A DNA stretch of 18,510 bases from an uncultured Collinsella sp. (GCA_959602875.1 CAUGVQ010000032.1:1-18510); one strand, 5' to 3'. Shown: positions 1 to 7,833, numbered from the stretch's first letter. A program made the numbers and translations. The notes: generated from the letters alone by a model not told the origin.

Positions 1-3000
1 CGAAGGTGAACGTCATCGAGATGGAGTCCGAGGCTGGCGCCGCGGGCACCGTCCACGGCTCGCTTTGCGCGGGTGCGCTGACCACCACCTACACGGCGTC
101 TCAGGGTCTTCTGCTCATGATCCCGAACATGTACAAGATCGCTGGCGAGCATCTGCCGGGCGTGTTCCACGTCTCCGCGCGTACCGTTGCTTCGCACGCG
201 CTCAACATCTTCGGTGATCACTCCGACGTCATGGCTTGCCGCCAGACCGGTTTTGCCATGCTCGCCGAGACCAACGTCCAGGAGGTCATGGACCTCTCGG
301 CCGTTGCGCACCTCTCTGCCATCAAGGGTCGCGTGCCGTTCCTGAACTTCTTCGACGGCTTCCGCACCTCCCATGAGATCCAGAAGGTTGCCACCTGGGA
401 TTACGCCGACCTCGCCGAGATGTGCGACATGGACGCTGTCCAGGCCTTCCGCGATCACGCGCTCAACCCCGAGCATCCCAACAACCGCGGTACGCACGAG
501 GACGGCGACGTCTTCTTCCAGCACCGTGAGGCCTGCAACACCACCTACAACGAGCTCCCCTCTGTCGTCGAGGACTACATGAACCAGGTGAACGCCAAGC
601 TCGGCACCAACTATCACCTGTTCGACTACTACGGCGCCGCTGACGCCGACCGCGTGGTCGTCTGCATGGGCTCCTTCGTGGACACCCTCGAGGAGGTCAT
701 CGACTACCTCAACGCCCACGGCGAGAAGGTCGGCCTCGTCAAGGTCCGCCTGTATCGCCCCTGGTCGCTCGAGCACTTCATCGCCGCTCTCCCCGAGACG
801 GTCAAGAAGATCGCCGTTCTCGACCGCACCAAGGAGGCCGGCTCCCTCGGCGAGCCTCTCTACGAGGACGTTGTCTCCTCGCTCTACGAGGCCGGCAAGA
901 CCGACATCGTCGTGGTCGGCGGCCGTTATGGCCTCGGTTCCAAGGACGAGCCGCCCGCGGCTGCGTTCTCGGTCTACGAGGAGCTCAAGGCTGACGAGCC
1001 CAAGCGCGAGTTCACCATCGGTATCGTGGACGACGTCACCAACCTGTCGCTGCCCATGGACGCCGATGCGCCCAACACCGCTGCTGAGGGCACCATCGAG
1101 TGCAAGTTCTGGGGTCTCGGCGGCGACGGTACCGTCGGTGCCAACAAGAACTCGATCAAGATTATCGGCGACCACACCGACAAGTACGTCCAGGCCTACT
1201 TCCAGTACGACTCCAAGAAGACGGGCGGCGTGACCATCAGCCACCTGCGCTTTGGCGACAAGCCCATCAAGAGCCCGTACTACATCACCAAGGCCGACTT
1301 CGTGGCGTGCCACAACCCGAGCTACATTACCAAGCACTTCAAGATCGCTCAGGGTGTGAAGCCCGGCGGTACGCTCATGATCAACTGCCAGTGGAGCTTC
1401 GACGAGCTTGCCGAGCACCTCTCCGCGGCTGAGAAGCGCTACATCGCCAAGAACGACATCCAGCTCTACACCATCAATGCCATCGACCTGGCGGTTCAGG
1501 TGGGTATGGGCAAGCGCACCAACACCATCCTCCAGTCCGCGTTCTTCACGCTGGCCGGTGTCCTTCCGCAGGAGGACGCGATCCAGTACATGAAGGCCGC
1601 TGCCGAGAAGTCCTACGCCAAGAAGGGCCAGGACGTCGTCGAGGCCAACTGGAAGGCCATCGACGCCGGCGCCACCGCGTTTGAGAAGCACGAGGTCCCC
1701 GCTGAGTGGGCCGACGCCGTGGACGACGCTCCCGCCGCTGAGCTCAAGGGTCGCCCCGAGCTCATCAAGCAGGTCAAGGAGATCATGGAGCCCATCAACC
1801 GCATGGAGGGCGACGAGCTCCCCGTGTCCGCGTTCAAGGGCCACGAGGACGGTCAGTTCGAGCAGGGCGCTTCCGCCTACGAGAAGCGCGGCGTCGCCGT
1901 TATGGTGCCGCACTGGGACGAGACCAAGTGCATCCAGTGCAACCAGTGCTCCTATGTCTGCCCGCACGCCACGATCCGCCCGTTCGGCCTCACCGAGGAC
2001 GAGATCGCTGCGGCTCCCGAGAACCTGCGCACCATCGACATCAAGGTCCCCAAGGACACCGGCCTCAAGTTCACCATGGCCATCAGCCCGCTCGACTGCA
2101 TGGGCTGCACCAACTGCGCCAAGGTCTGCCCGAAGGACGCCCTCACCATGGTGCCGACCGAGCAGGAGCTCGCCGAGCAGCAGGTCTTCGATTACTGCGT
2201 CGAGAACGTTGCTCCCAAGCCGGTCCTCGAGTCCAACAACGTCAAGGGCAGCCAGTTTGTCCAGCCGCTGCTTGAGTTCTCTGGCTCCTGCGCCGGCTGC
2301 GCCGAGACCGCGTACGCTCGCCTGGTCACCCAGGTCTGCGGCGATCGCATGTTCATCTCCAACGCCACCGGCTGCTCCTCGATCTGGGGCAACCCCGCGG
2401 CTCGCAGCCCCTACACCGTCAACAAGGACGGCCATGGTCCTGCGTGGAACAACAGCCTCTTCGAGGACAACGCCGAGCACGGTCTGGGCATGGCTCTTGG
2501 TTACGAGGCCGTCCAGGACAAGCTCGTCGCCGAGACCGAGGCGCTCATCGCTGCCGACGGCACGCCCGAGGCTGTGAAGACCGCTGGTCAGGCCTGGGTC
2601 GACGCCCGTAAGGACGCCGAGGCCTCCAAGGCCGCTGCTGCCGCCTACATCGAGGCCCTCGAGGCCTGCGGCTGCGATGCTGCCAAGGCAATCCTCGCCG
2701 ACAAGTCCTTCCTCACCAAGAAGTCCTTCTGGATCTTCGGCGGCGACGGCTGGGCGTACGACATCGGCTTCGGTGGCCTGGACCACGTCCTCGCCTCTGG
2801 CCACGACGTCAACGTCTTCGTCTTCGACACCGAGGTGTACTCCAACACCGGTGGCCAGGCCTCCAAGGCCTCGAACCTCGGCCAGGTGGCCCAGTTCGCC
2901 GCTGCTGGTAAGCACACCAAGAAGAAGAGCCTCGCCGAGATCGCGATGAGCTACGGTTACGTCTACGTGGCGCAGGTCGCCATGGGCGCCAACCCCGCTC

Positions 3001-3380
3001 AGACCCTCAAGGCCATCCAGGAGGCCGAGGCCTACGACGGCCCGTCCATCATCATCGGCTACGCTCCCTGCGAGATGCACTCCATCAAGAAGGGCGGCAT
3101 GCAGAACTGCCAGGCCGAGATGAAGAAGGCCGTGGACTGCGGTTACTGGAACCTCTTCCGCTTCAACCCCGCCGCCGAGGTGGGCAAGAAGTTCACCCTC
3201 GACTCCAAGGAGCCGAAGGGCGGCTATCAGGACTTCCTGATGAACGAGGCCCGCTACGCTTCGCTCAGCCGTGTCCTGCCGCAGGACCAGGTCGACGCGC
3301 TCTTCCAGGCCAACGAGGCCGCGGCTATGGCGCGCTACCAGCACCTGCTCAAGCTCAAGGATGTCTACGCAGAGGTCTAA
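1..3380 (+). CDS. nifJ: Pyruvate:ferredoxin (flavodoxin) oxidoreductase, 5' end cut by window
   Basis: It oxidises pyruvate with CoA to acetyl-CoA and CO2, passing electrons to ferredoxin or flavodoxin; cytosolic, central to anaerobic fermentation. The frame is open at base 1, so about 50-60 N-terminal residues are missing compared with the usual 1,170-1,230. Numbering from the GTG at base 6, the N-terminal pyrimidine-type thiamine domain comes first, then the gamma/CoA part, then a two-[4Fe-4S] ferredoxin domain (Cys642/645/648/652 and Cys698/701/704/708) and the C-terminal thiamine-diphosphate domain. The proximal-cluster cysteines are 762, 765, 790 and 1022. The ThDP/Mg motif is GDG at 913-915, followed by YSNTGGQ. 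All domains are in one chain and all cluster ligands are present. Codon choice is very strongly biased to C-ending codons, as expected of a highly expressed gene. A long hairpin follows the stop. Identification is secure. Confidence 0.97.
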   Translation, partial: KVNVIEMESEAGAAGTVHGSLCAGALTTTYTASQGLLLMIPNMYKIAGEHLPGVFHVSARTVASHALNIFGDHSDVMACRQTGFAMLAETNVQEVMDLSAVAHLSAIKGRVPFLNFFDGFRTSHEIQKVATWDYADLAEMCDMDAVQAFRDHALNPEHPNNRGTHEDGDVFFQHREACNTTYNELPSVVEDYMNQVNAKLGTNYHLFDYYGAADADRVVVCMGSFVDTLEEVIDYLNAHGEKVGLVKVRLYRPWSLEHFIAALPETVKKIAVLDRTKEAGSLGEPLYEDVVSSLYEAGKTDIVVVGGRYGLGSKDEPPAAAFSVYEELKADEPKREFTIGIVDDVTNLSLPMDADAPNTAAEGTIECKFWGLGGDGTVGANKNSIKIIGDHTDKYVQAYFQYDSKKTGGVTISHLRFGDKPIKSPYYITKADFVACHNPSYITKHFKIAQGVKPGGTLMINCQWSFDELAEHLSAAEKRYIAKNDIQLYTINAIDLAVQVGMGKRTNTILQSAFFTLAGVLPQEDAIQYMKAAAEKSYAKKGQDVVEANWKAIDAGATAFEKHEVPAEWADAVDDAPAAELKGRPELIKQVKEIMEPINRMEGDELPVSAFKGHEDGQFEQGASAYEKRGVAVMVPHWDETKCIQCNQCSYVCPHATIRPFGLTEDEIAAAPENLRTIDIKVPKDTGLKFTMAISPLDCMGCTNCAKVCPKDALTMVPTEQELAEQQVFDYCVENVAPKPVLESNNVKGSQFVQPLLEFSGSCAGCAETAYARLVTQVCGDRMFISNATGCSSIWGNPAARSPYTVNKDGHGPAWNNSLFEDNAEHGLGMALGYEAVQDKLVAETEALIAADGTPEAVKTAGQAWVDARKDAEASKAAAAAYIEALEACGCDAAKAILADKSFLTKKSFWIFGGDGWAYDIGFGGLDHVLASGHDVNVFVFDTEVYSNTGGQASKASNLGQVAQFAAAGKHTKKKSLAEIAMSYGYVYVAQVAMGANPAQTLKAIQEAEAYDGPSIIIGYAPCEMHSIKKGGMQNCQAEMKKAVDCGYWNLFRFNPAAEVGKKFTLDSKEPKGGYQDFLMNEARYASLSRVLPQDQVDALFQANEAAAMARYQHLLKLKDVYAEV

Positions 3381-3405
3381 GGGCTAAGGGTTAACGCCTA
3401 ACGGG

Positions 3406-3490
3406 AGGCCCCCGTAGGAGTTCCCACGCAAACGTCCTCGCCGCTTTGCGGCTGCGGAATGTTTGCTTAGGGAATTTTCTACGGGGGCCT
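3406..3490. repeat. 85-bp imperfect inverted repeat / long hairpin, possible nifJ terminator
   Basis: Outer arms AGGCCCCCGTAG (3406-3417) and CTACGGGGGCCT (3479-3490) are a perfect 12-bp inverted repeat. Inside them TTCCC (3421-3425) pairs with GGGAA (3470-3474), GCAAAC (3428-3433) with GTTTGC (3461-3466), and CCGC (3441-3444) with GCGG (3448-3451) around a TTT loop, so most of the 85 bases can fold into one rod. It starts 26 bases after the nifJ stop, which suggests a terminator, but the tail (TCTTCTGTCTTG) is only moderately T-rich. The length is unusual for a plain intrinsic terminator; a repeated palindromic element is the alternative. Confidence 0.75.
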
Positions 3491-3514
3491 TCTTCTGTCT
3501 TGTGAAGGTTTCTA

Positions 3515-3571
3515 AAACTTTCTAAAGAAGCCTAAACTTTCTAAAAGAATCTAAACTTTCTAAAACCTGCA
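3515..3571 (+). repeat. Three tandem 19-bp direct repeats (iteron-like) before the ATPase gene
   Basis: Copies start at exactly 3515, 3534 and 3553: AAACTTTCTAAAGAAGCCT, AAACTTTCTAAAAGAATCT and AAACTTTCTAAAACCTGCA. The first 12 bases are identical in all three; the rest degenerates. A further TTTCTAAA lies at 3509. The block is markedly AT-rich in a GC-rich sequence and ends 9 bases before a TATGAT -10-like box, so it covers the -35 region and upstream DNA of the next gene. This fits a multi-site operator or activator array; a role as replication-type iterons is possible but unsupported. Confidence 0.8.
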
Positions 3572-3585
3572 AAAGTCGATATGAT
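3557..3585 (+). promoter_or_regulatory. Candidate promoter of the AAA+ ATPase gene
   Basis: TATGAT at 3580-3585 matches the -10 consensus at 5 of 6 positions; the best -35 at 17-bp spacing is the poor TTTCTA at 3557-3562, inside the third 19-bp repeat. Transcription would begin near 3592, leaving a leader of about 34 bases before the chosen ATG. The poor -35 and overlapping repeats suggest activator dependence; this is inference. Confidence 0.4.
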
Positions 3586-3625
3586 GATGTCGAGCGTTGG
3601 ATTCAAGATGGAGGCGAGGTTGACC

Positions 3626-4729
3626 ATGCTCCTGCGCAACCCCTTCACGCCAAGCTTCGGCGTTGTGCCGCCATACATGGCGGGTCGCGAGTACCTTATC
3701 GAGGATTTTATGCAGGCGCTCGACAATGGTATTGGAGATCCGAATCTTGCGACCATTTTTGTTGGTGCGCGCGGTACGGGTAAGACGACGCTTTTGGTAT
3801 ACCTTGCCGAACAGGCGCGGGCGCATGGATGGATTTCGGTGAGTGTCGCGGCGATGCCGGGAATGCTTGAGGATATTTATCAGCGCACATGTGAGGCAGC
3901 TGAAGAGTTCATCGACGTGTCGGGCTCTCCCAAGCTCAAAGGGGTTAGTATCGCCCAGCTGTTCGGCGTCGAGTGGGAACCGGCGCAGCAGGCGGAGGCG
4001 AACTGGCGGACGCGCATGAATCGCCTTCTGAAGGGACTTGAAAAGTACGATATCGGCTTGCTTATCACTATCGACGAGGTGCGCATCTCGCTTGAGGAGA
4101 TGCAGCAGTTCATCTCAAACTATCAGCTGTTTCTTGGTGAGAAGAAACGTGTCGCTCTTCTGATGGCGGGGCTACCTCATCAAGTGTCTGCGCTGCTGCG
4201 CGTTGACTCGGTGACGTTTTTCCGTCGCGCCGCTCAACATCAGCTGGGAAACATTCCTGGCTACGAGGTCCGTGATGCCCTGGCGAAGACGATTCGCGAT
4301 GGCGGTCGAATAATCTCAGGTGAGGCGCTTGACAAGATGGTTGAGGCCTCTGGTGGATTCCCGTACATGATGCAGCTTGTCGGATTCAGATCGTGGGCTC
4401 AACGTCCTGATAGCCTGGAAATCCGGCTTGAGGACGTTGAGGACGGAATCGGACTTGCACGCAAAGACATGGAGACGAGGGTTCTCGATGCGACATATCG
4501 AGAGCTGTCCGACGGCGATCTGGGCTTTCTGAGGGCGATGCTCCCCGACTATGGTGAGAGTAGGATGGCGGACATTGCCGTTCGCATGAATGTGTCTTCA
4601 AGCTACGCATCGCAATATCGTGCGCGCTTGCTTGAACAGGGAGTCATCGGCGAGCGTGGTCGTGGAAAGGTTGGTTTCGACCTACCGTTTTTCGATGAGT
4701 ACCTCCGCACACGTCTTCAGGAGGAGTGA
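3626..4729 (+). CDS. Orphan AAA+ family ATPase, ORC1/Cdc6-like, with C-terminal winged helix
   Basis: ATP-binding protein of 367 residues. Near the N-terminus is NPFTPSFG, then the Walker A motif GARGTGKTT (47-55), Walker B LLITIDE (145-151, Asp150/Glu151), a sensor-like segment ALLMAGLP (177-184) and a C-terminal winged-helix region (about 295-355). This order is that of archaeal-type/ORC-like AAA ATPases also common in bacteria; their molecular role is mostly unknown. ATG 3626 is chosen because GAGG (3616-3619) lies 6 bases upstream, conserved-looking sequence begins straight after it, and the upstream ATGs at 3581-3587 fall in a probable -10 box. Codon choice is less GC-biased than in the neighbours (more CTT, GTT, CGT), which hints at transfer. 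No partner gene (nuclease, transposase, toxin) is adjacent. Function not assigned. Confidence 0.85.
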   Translation: MLLRNPFTPSFGVVPPYMAGREYLIEDFMQALDNGIGDPNLATIFVGARGTGKTTLLVYLAEQARAHGWISVSVAAMPGMLEDIYQRTCEAAEEFIDVSGSPKLKGVSIAQLFGVEWEPAQQAEANWRTRMNRLLKGLEKYDIGLLITIDEVRISLEEMQQFISNYQLFLGEKKRVALLMAGLPHQVSALLRVDSVTFFRRAAQHQLGNIPGYEVRDALAKTIRDGGRIISGEALDKMVEASGGFPYMMQLVGFRSWAQRPDSLEIRLEDVEDGIGLARKDMETRVLDATYRELSDGDLGFLRAMLPDYGESRMADIAVRMNVSSSYASQYRARLLEQGVIGERGRGKVGFDLPFFDEYLRTRLQEE

Positions 4730-4918
4730 CGACGGATAAAAGAAGCGTTGGGCGCAGCGTCCAGGTGTGCCGCGGGTCCCGAAAGGATTCCGGACGAATA
4801 ATCCGCAGCGCGTAAGCGCGAGGACGTTCGGACGGAACCCTTCGGGGCCCGTATGATGTCGATTGGCGCGAGGCTACAGCGCGACGACGCACTCGAATAG
4901 GGCGCTGAGCGCAGATGA
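4730..4918. other. Gene-free stretch with several short GC-rich hairpins
   Basis: This is the first part of a 423-bp gap between the ATPase and mupG. No open frame here has a Shine-Dalgarno sequence or recognisable protein. Short hairpins can be drawn, for example ACGG (4832-4835) with CCGT (4849-4852) around CCC-TTC-GGG, and GCGC-TGA-GCGC near 4902-4912. None is followed by a T-run, so no convincing terminator for the ATPase gene is seen. It could be decayed coding or mobile DNA. Confidence 0.4.
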
Positions 4919-5115
4919 TGGTCACAGACCCCCGTAGAATAATGATTTGCGGCTAAAAAACGCGCTGCGAGGGCTTCGAACAGGCTGATTCGAACGCCAT
5001 GGCAAAGACCCAAAGAACCGTTATCTGGGAAAACGTTGTGCCAGCCCTCCGGCAAGGGATGCCTTTGCGCTCCAACTTAGGGGGTCTTTTATTATTCTGC
5101 CGGGGTCTGTGACCA
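4919..5115. mobile_element. MITE-like element, 197 bp with 27-bp terminal inverted repeats
   Basis: The ends TGGTCACAGACCCC (4919-4932) and GGGGTCTGTGACCA (5102-5115) are perfect 14-bp inverted repeats. The match continues inward with GAATAAT (4937-4943) against ATTATTC (5091-5097), giving 27-bp arms with 24 matching positions. The interior has no supported gene. Size, terminal inverted repeats and lack of coding capacity fit a non-autonomous miniature element, but no target-site duplication is visible in the flanks and no copy elsewhere in the window was found. A large RNA-level stem, or a structured terminator between two converging genes, is the alternative; GGGGTC followed by a T-rich run at 5081-5093 would suit the latter. 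Confidence 0.5.
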
Positions 5116-5117
5116 CC

Positions 5118-5145
5118 GCACCCTCTTATGGGGGCGCAAGAGTGC
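5118..5145. other. Small hairpin next to the 3' end of mupG
   Basis: GCAC-CC-TCTT (5118-5127) pairs with AAGAGTGC (5138-5145) with a two-base bulge and a 10-base loop; TCTTT follows on the + strand. It lies just past the mupG stop but has no T-run on the mupG (minus) strand, so it is a poor terminator for that gene. Confidence 0.35.
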
Positions 5146-5152
5146 TCTTTGC

Positions 5153-6211
5153 CTACGGGCGCATGAGTTTGATGCCCATTCCGCGCACGAGATAGGGCAG
5201 AAACGCGCGGTCCGCATCGATGACCGCGCCAGCGATGTTCATGCGCGGGTCTGCGGGGAGGTCTACGCGTGAAATCTCCATCTCACCCGCGTAGCGGCCG
5301 TAAGCGGCGTTGGATATGGCGATGCTTCCACAGGGGCGCGGATCCGCCTGCGCGTCCGGCTCAAAGGGCGCTGAAGGGGCGAGCGTTGTGCGCGACTCGG
5401 GCGAGCGGAATACGTATTCGCTCGAATCGGGCCGATCGTGATGGATCTGTCCGTACAGATAGGCATAGGGCTCTTGGATCTCAGCGCGAAGCGGGAGATA
5501 CCCCGCCGAGAGGCGGGAGAGTGCGTTCCATGCGCCGTCGCTCAGGCCAGGATCGCCTACGAGGACTACATCGGTTTCACCGGCAACGCTGAGTTCCAGC
5601 ATATTGAGCGCCACGCGCTCCTTCTGGTCGCGATGCTTCTCGACGGTGGGGAGGCCCTCAAAGAGCGGGCCCCTCAGTTTGTCGTCGCCGGGTACAAAGC
5701 CCATGGTGGTGAACCCAAGGTTGGCGAGGCGCTGGTTAATGCGGCGCACCTCATCGATGGAAAGCGCGGTGTAGCGCTTGGGGTAGAAGTTATGGCACGC
5801 TGCGAATCGCGTGAAGTCCGCGCCTGCCGCCTGCCAGGCGCGGATGTCGTCTGTGGTGATGGTGGACGCGTTGAAGACGATGCGGAAGCTGCGGGACAGC
5901 TCGACGGTTTCGCGCGCGCTGAAGCCAAAGTCGAGGCGCACCGTGGTGATGCCGAGCTCGAGCAGGTCCTCGATGCGCGAACAGCCGAGCTTATCAAGGG
6001 TGACCGGACTCACGTCGACCATAAGGTCGATGCCGGCGTCTTGGCAGCAGGCAAGAAGATGGCGGGCGGCGTCCGCATAGGCGACCCCGGTTTCCTCGGG
6101 GATGTGGAGCGAGGTGAAGGCAAAGGTGACACCGGCTGCGTGGGCGCGCTCGATGGTGCGCTCGTTTTGCTCGATGCCCTCGCTGAAGTAGAGGGAGATT
6201 CCGGTTTGCAT
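5153..6211 (-). CDS. mupG: MupG-type 6-phospho-N-acetylmuramidase (DUF871 family)
   Basis: Probable cytosolic glycosidase that hydrolyses MurNAc-6-phosphate-GlcNAc, the product of PTS uptake of MurNAc-GlcNAc, to MurNAc-6P and GlcNAc. The 352-residue protein matches the length of characterised MupG and begins with GISLYFSEG, typical of the family. The N-terminal two thirds read as a TIM barrel and the last third as the cyclophilin-like DUF871 C-terminal domain. The start at 6211 is preferred over an ATG 69 bases upstream because AAAGGAG (6224-6218) lies 6 bases before it and the extra residues resemble no family member. It is last in the MurNAc cluster, 149 bases after the permease gene, with a hairpin and a possible own promoter in the gap. 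Family call is firm; the exact substrate rests on context. Confidence 0.9.
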   Translation of the reverse strand: MQTGISLYFSEGIEQNERTIERAHAAGVTFAFTSLHIPEETGVAYADAARHLLACCQDAGIDLMVDVSPVTLDKLGCSRIEDLLELGITTVRLDFGFSARETVELSRSFRIVFNASTITTDDIRAWQAAGADFTRFAACHNFYPKRYTALSIDEVRRINQRLANLGFTTMGFVPGDDKLRGPLFEGLPTVEKHRDQKERVALNMLELSVAGETDVVLVGDPGLSDGAWNALSRLSAGYLPLRAEIQEPYAYLYGQIHHDRPDSSEYVFRSPESRTTLAPSAPFEPDAQADPRPCGSIAISNAAYGRYAGEMEISRVDLPADPRMNIAGAVIDADRAFLPYLVRGMGIKLMRP

Positions 6212-6236
6212 GACGGTCTCCTTTCCCGCTGCCCGC

Positions 6237-6276
6237 ATCATAGCCGAATGCGCGGCGTGCACATGCAACATGTTGC
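6237..6276 (-). promoter_or_regulatory. Candidate mupG promoter with palindromic operator
   Basis: On the minus strand TATGAT (6242-6237) is a 5/6 match to -10, placing transcription start about 19 bases before the mupG ATG. No good -35 is present. A perfect 12-bp palindrome GCAACATGTTGC (6265-6276) overlaps the -35 position, and it runs into TTGCATG (6268-6262, minus), a heptamer also found in the murR promoter. Regulation by the RpiR protein is an inference. Confidence 0.4.
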
Positions 6277-6319
6277 TCAAAACAGGGGCGGGCCCTGGCG
6301 CTCTGCCCGGGCCCGCCCC
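6275..6319 (-). terminator. Strong GC hairpin between the PTS gene and mupG
   Basis: GGGGCGGGCCC (6285-6295) and GGGCCCGCCCC (6309-6319) are a perfect 11-bp inverted repeat with a 13-base loop. Read on the minus strand the stem is followed by TGTTTTGAGC, a short T-rich tail. It starts about 40 bases past the permease stop and looks like an intrinsic terminator or attenuator that would lower read-through into mupG. Confidence 0.7.
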
Positions 6320-6360
6320 GACCGCCGGCTACCGCCTGGACGGAATTGTCTGGTCTGGCG

Positions 6361-7815
6361 TTAGACGCCCGCGACCTCTTCGGGCTTCACGAAGATGTTG
6401 GTGATGATGAAGCCGCCGATGTAGCTGATCACCAGGCCGACGACGTAGAAGACCATCGACATGGTCGCGCTGTTGGCGCCCTGCGTCATGAGCGGGATGG
6501 CGATGAGGCCGGAGGGGCCCCAGGCCGTGGCGCCGATCTGGCAGGCCATGACGAAGGCGCCGCCGAAGCCCGCGCCGAGGCCGGCGGTGATAAAGGGCTT
6601 GCCCATGGGCAGCGTGACGCCGTAGATGAGCGGCTCGCCGACGCCGAGGAAGCCGGCGGGCAGCGCGCCGTCGATGACGGAGCGGATGCGCTCGTTGTTG
6701 ACCTTCTTGGCCTTGAGGTAGATGGCGATGGCGGCGCCCACCTGGCCGGCGCCCGCCATGGCGAGCGTTGGGTACAGGGTCACGTAGCCGAGCGACTCGA
6801 GCTGGACGGAGTACAGGGCGACGAGGCCGTGGTGCATGCCCATCGCGACGAGCGGCAGGAAGAGCGCGGAGGCGATGTAGCCGCCGATGATGCGCACGGG
6901 CAGCAGCGGGTTCATGCAGACCTGCTCGACGACCCACACGAGGGCGGTGGAGATGTAGCCGGTGATGGGCATGACGATGAACACGTACGGCACGACCGTG
7001 ATGATGAGGGTCAGCAGCGGGGTGCACACGATGTCCAGCGCGTCGGGCATGCGCTTGCGGATGGCGCGCTCGACCTGGCACATGAACCAGACGCCGAGGA
7101 TGACGGCGAGGACGCCGCCGCGGCCGGCGCGCAGGATGGCGTCGAGCGGCTGGGCCTCGTTGTAGAGCCCGACGAGCATCGAGATGTTGTCGATGTTGGC
7201 GAGCGAGGTCATCATGCCGAGCATGCCGCCGAGGATCGGGGTGCCGCCGAACTGCTCGGCCGCGCGGTAGCCCGCCCACGCGGTGATGTAGGTGAGCAGC
7301 GAGGAGTTGATGAGGGCGAGCAGGTTCCAGACGGTGCCCCAGACCACGTCGGTCGCGTAGTCGGGGTAGAGCTGGGTGAGCAGCGTGCCCAGGCCGGAGC
7401 AGATGCCCGCGGCGACGACGCCGGGGATCAGCGGGATGAAGATCTGGCCGACGGTTTTGAGGGCGTGCTTGATCTTGCCCTCGGACTGGCCCGCCTTGAT
7501 GGCGGCCTTGTTGGCCTGCCAGTCGTTGTCGGTGGAGACGCCGGCGTCCGCGGCCGAGGCCGGGATGCCCATGGCGGCGCATACGTCGGCGCACTTGCGC
7601 GACTTGCCGGGGCCCACGACGATCTCGAGGTAGGTGGGCTCGTCGCGGACGAGGCCGAGCACGCCCTCGGCGTTCTTGATGCCCTCCTCGTCGACCTTGC
7701 CGCCGTCGGTCACGCGCACGCGCAGGCGCGTCATGCAGTTGGTGGCCGAGCGCACGTTGTCCTTGCCTCCCAAAAGGGTTAGCAACTGCTCAACGAGCTT
7801 TTCTTCGTTTGCCAT
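6361..7815 (-). CDS. murP: PTS EIIBC permease, probable N-acetylmuramic acid specific (MurP-like)
   Basis: Membrane component of the phosphotransferase system that imports and phosphorylates a sugar, most likely MurNAc or MurNAc-GlcNAc, to the 6-phosphate. The 484-residue protein has an N-terminal EIIB domain (about 1-90) with phosphorylated Cys27 in NCMTRLRV, a linker, and an EIIC domain (about 110-480) with ten or so hydrophobic segments, GMHHGL (326-331) and the signature GVGEPLIYGV (391-400). There is no EIIA domain, as in known MurP proteins, so phosphate must come from an EIIA made elsewhere. The ATG has GGGAGG 5 bases upstream. It starts 18 bases after the murQ stop, so the two are co-transcribed. 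Related EIIBC proteins carry sucrose or trehalose; the murQ/mupG context decides the call. Confidence 0.88.
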   Translation of the reverse strand: MANEEKLVEQLLTLLGGKDNVRSATNCMTRLRVRVTDGGKVDEEGIKNAEGVLGLVRDEPTYLEIVVGPGKSRKCADVCAAMGIPASAADAGVSTDNDWQANKAAIKAGQSEGKIKHALKTVGQIFIPLIPGVVAAGICSGLGTLLTQLYPDYATDVVWGTVWNLLALINSSLLTYITAWAGYRAAEQFGGTPILGGMLGMMTSLANIDNISMLVGLYNEAQPLDAILRAGRGGVLAVILGVWFMCQVERAIRKRMPDALDIVCTPLLTLIITVVPYVFIVMPITGYISTALVWVVEQVCMNPLLPVRIIGGYIASALFLPLVAMGMHHGLVALYSVQLESLGYVTLYPTLAMAGAGQVGAAIAIYLKAKKVNNERIRSVIDGALPAGFLGVGEPLIYGVTLPMGKPFITAGLGAGFGGAFVMACQIGATAWGPSGLIAIPLMTQGANSATMSMVFYVVGLVISYIGGFIITNIFVKPEEVAGV

Positions 7816-7833
7816 ACGTTCCTCCCTTATCCG

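Noticed and set aside
3515..3571. Tandem repeats as a CRISPR array
   Set aside because: The 19-bp units are contiguous, without unique spacers of regular length, and no cas gene is near.
5017..5045. Possible LytTR binding-site pair (ACCGTTATC and AACGTTGTG)
   Set aside because: Both copies deviate from the LytTR consensus in the last positions, and they lie inside the MITE-like element away from any promoter.
4717..5055. Possible small minus-strand gene in the gap between ATPase and mupG
   Set aside because: No Shine-Dalgarno sequence at a suitable ATG, no recognisable domain, and it crosses the boundary of the inverted-repeat element.
6346..7782. 478-codon open frame on the plus strand opposite the PTS gene
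   Set aside because: Asp/Ala/Gly/His-rich antisense shadow of a GC-rich gene; the minus-strand frame has clear EIIB and EIIC motifs.
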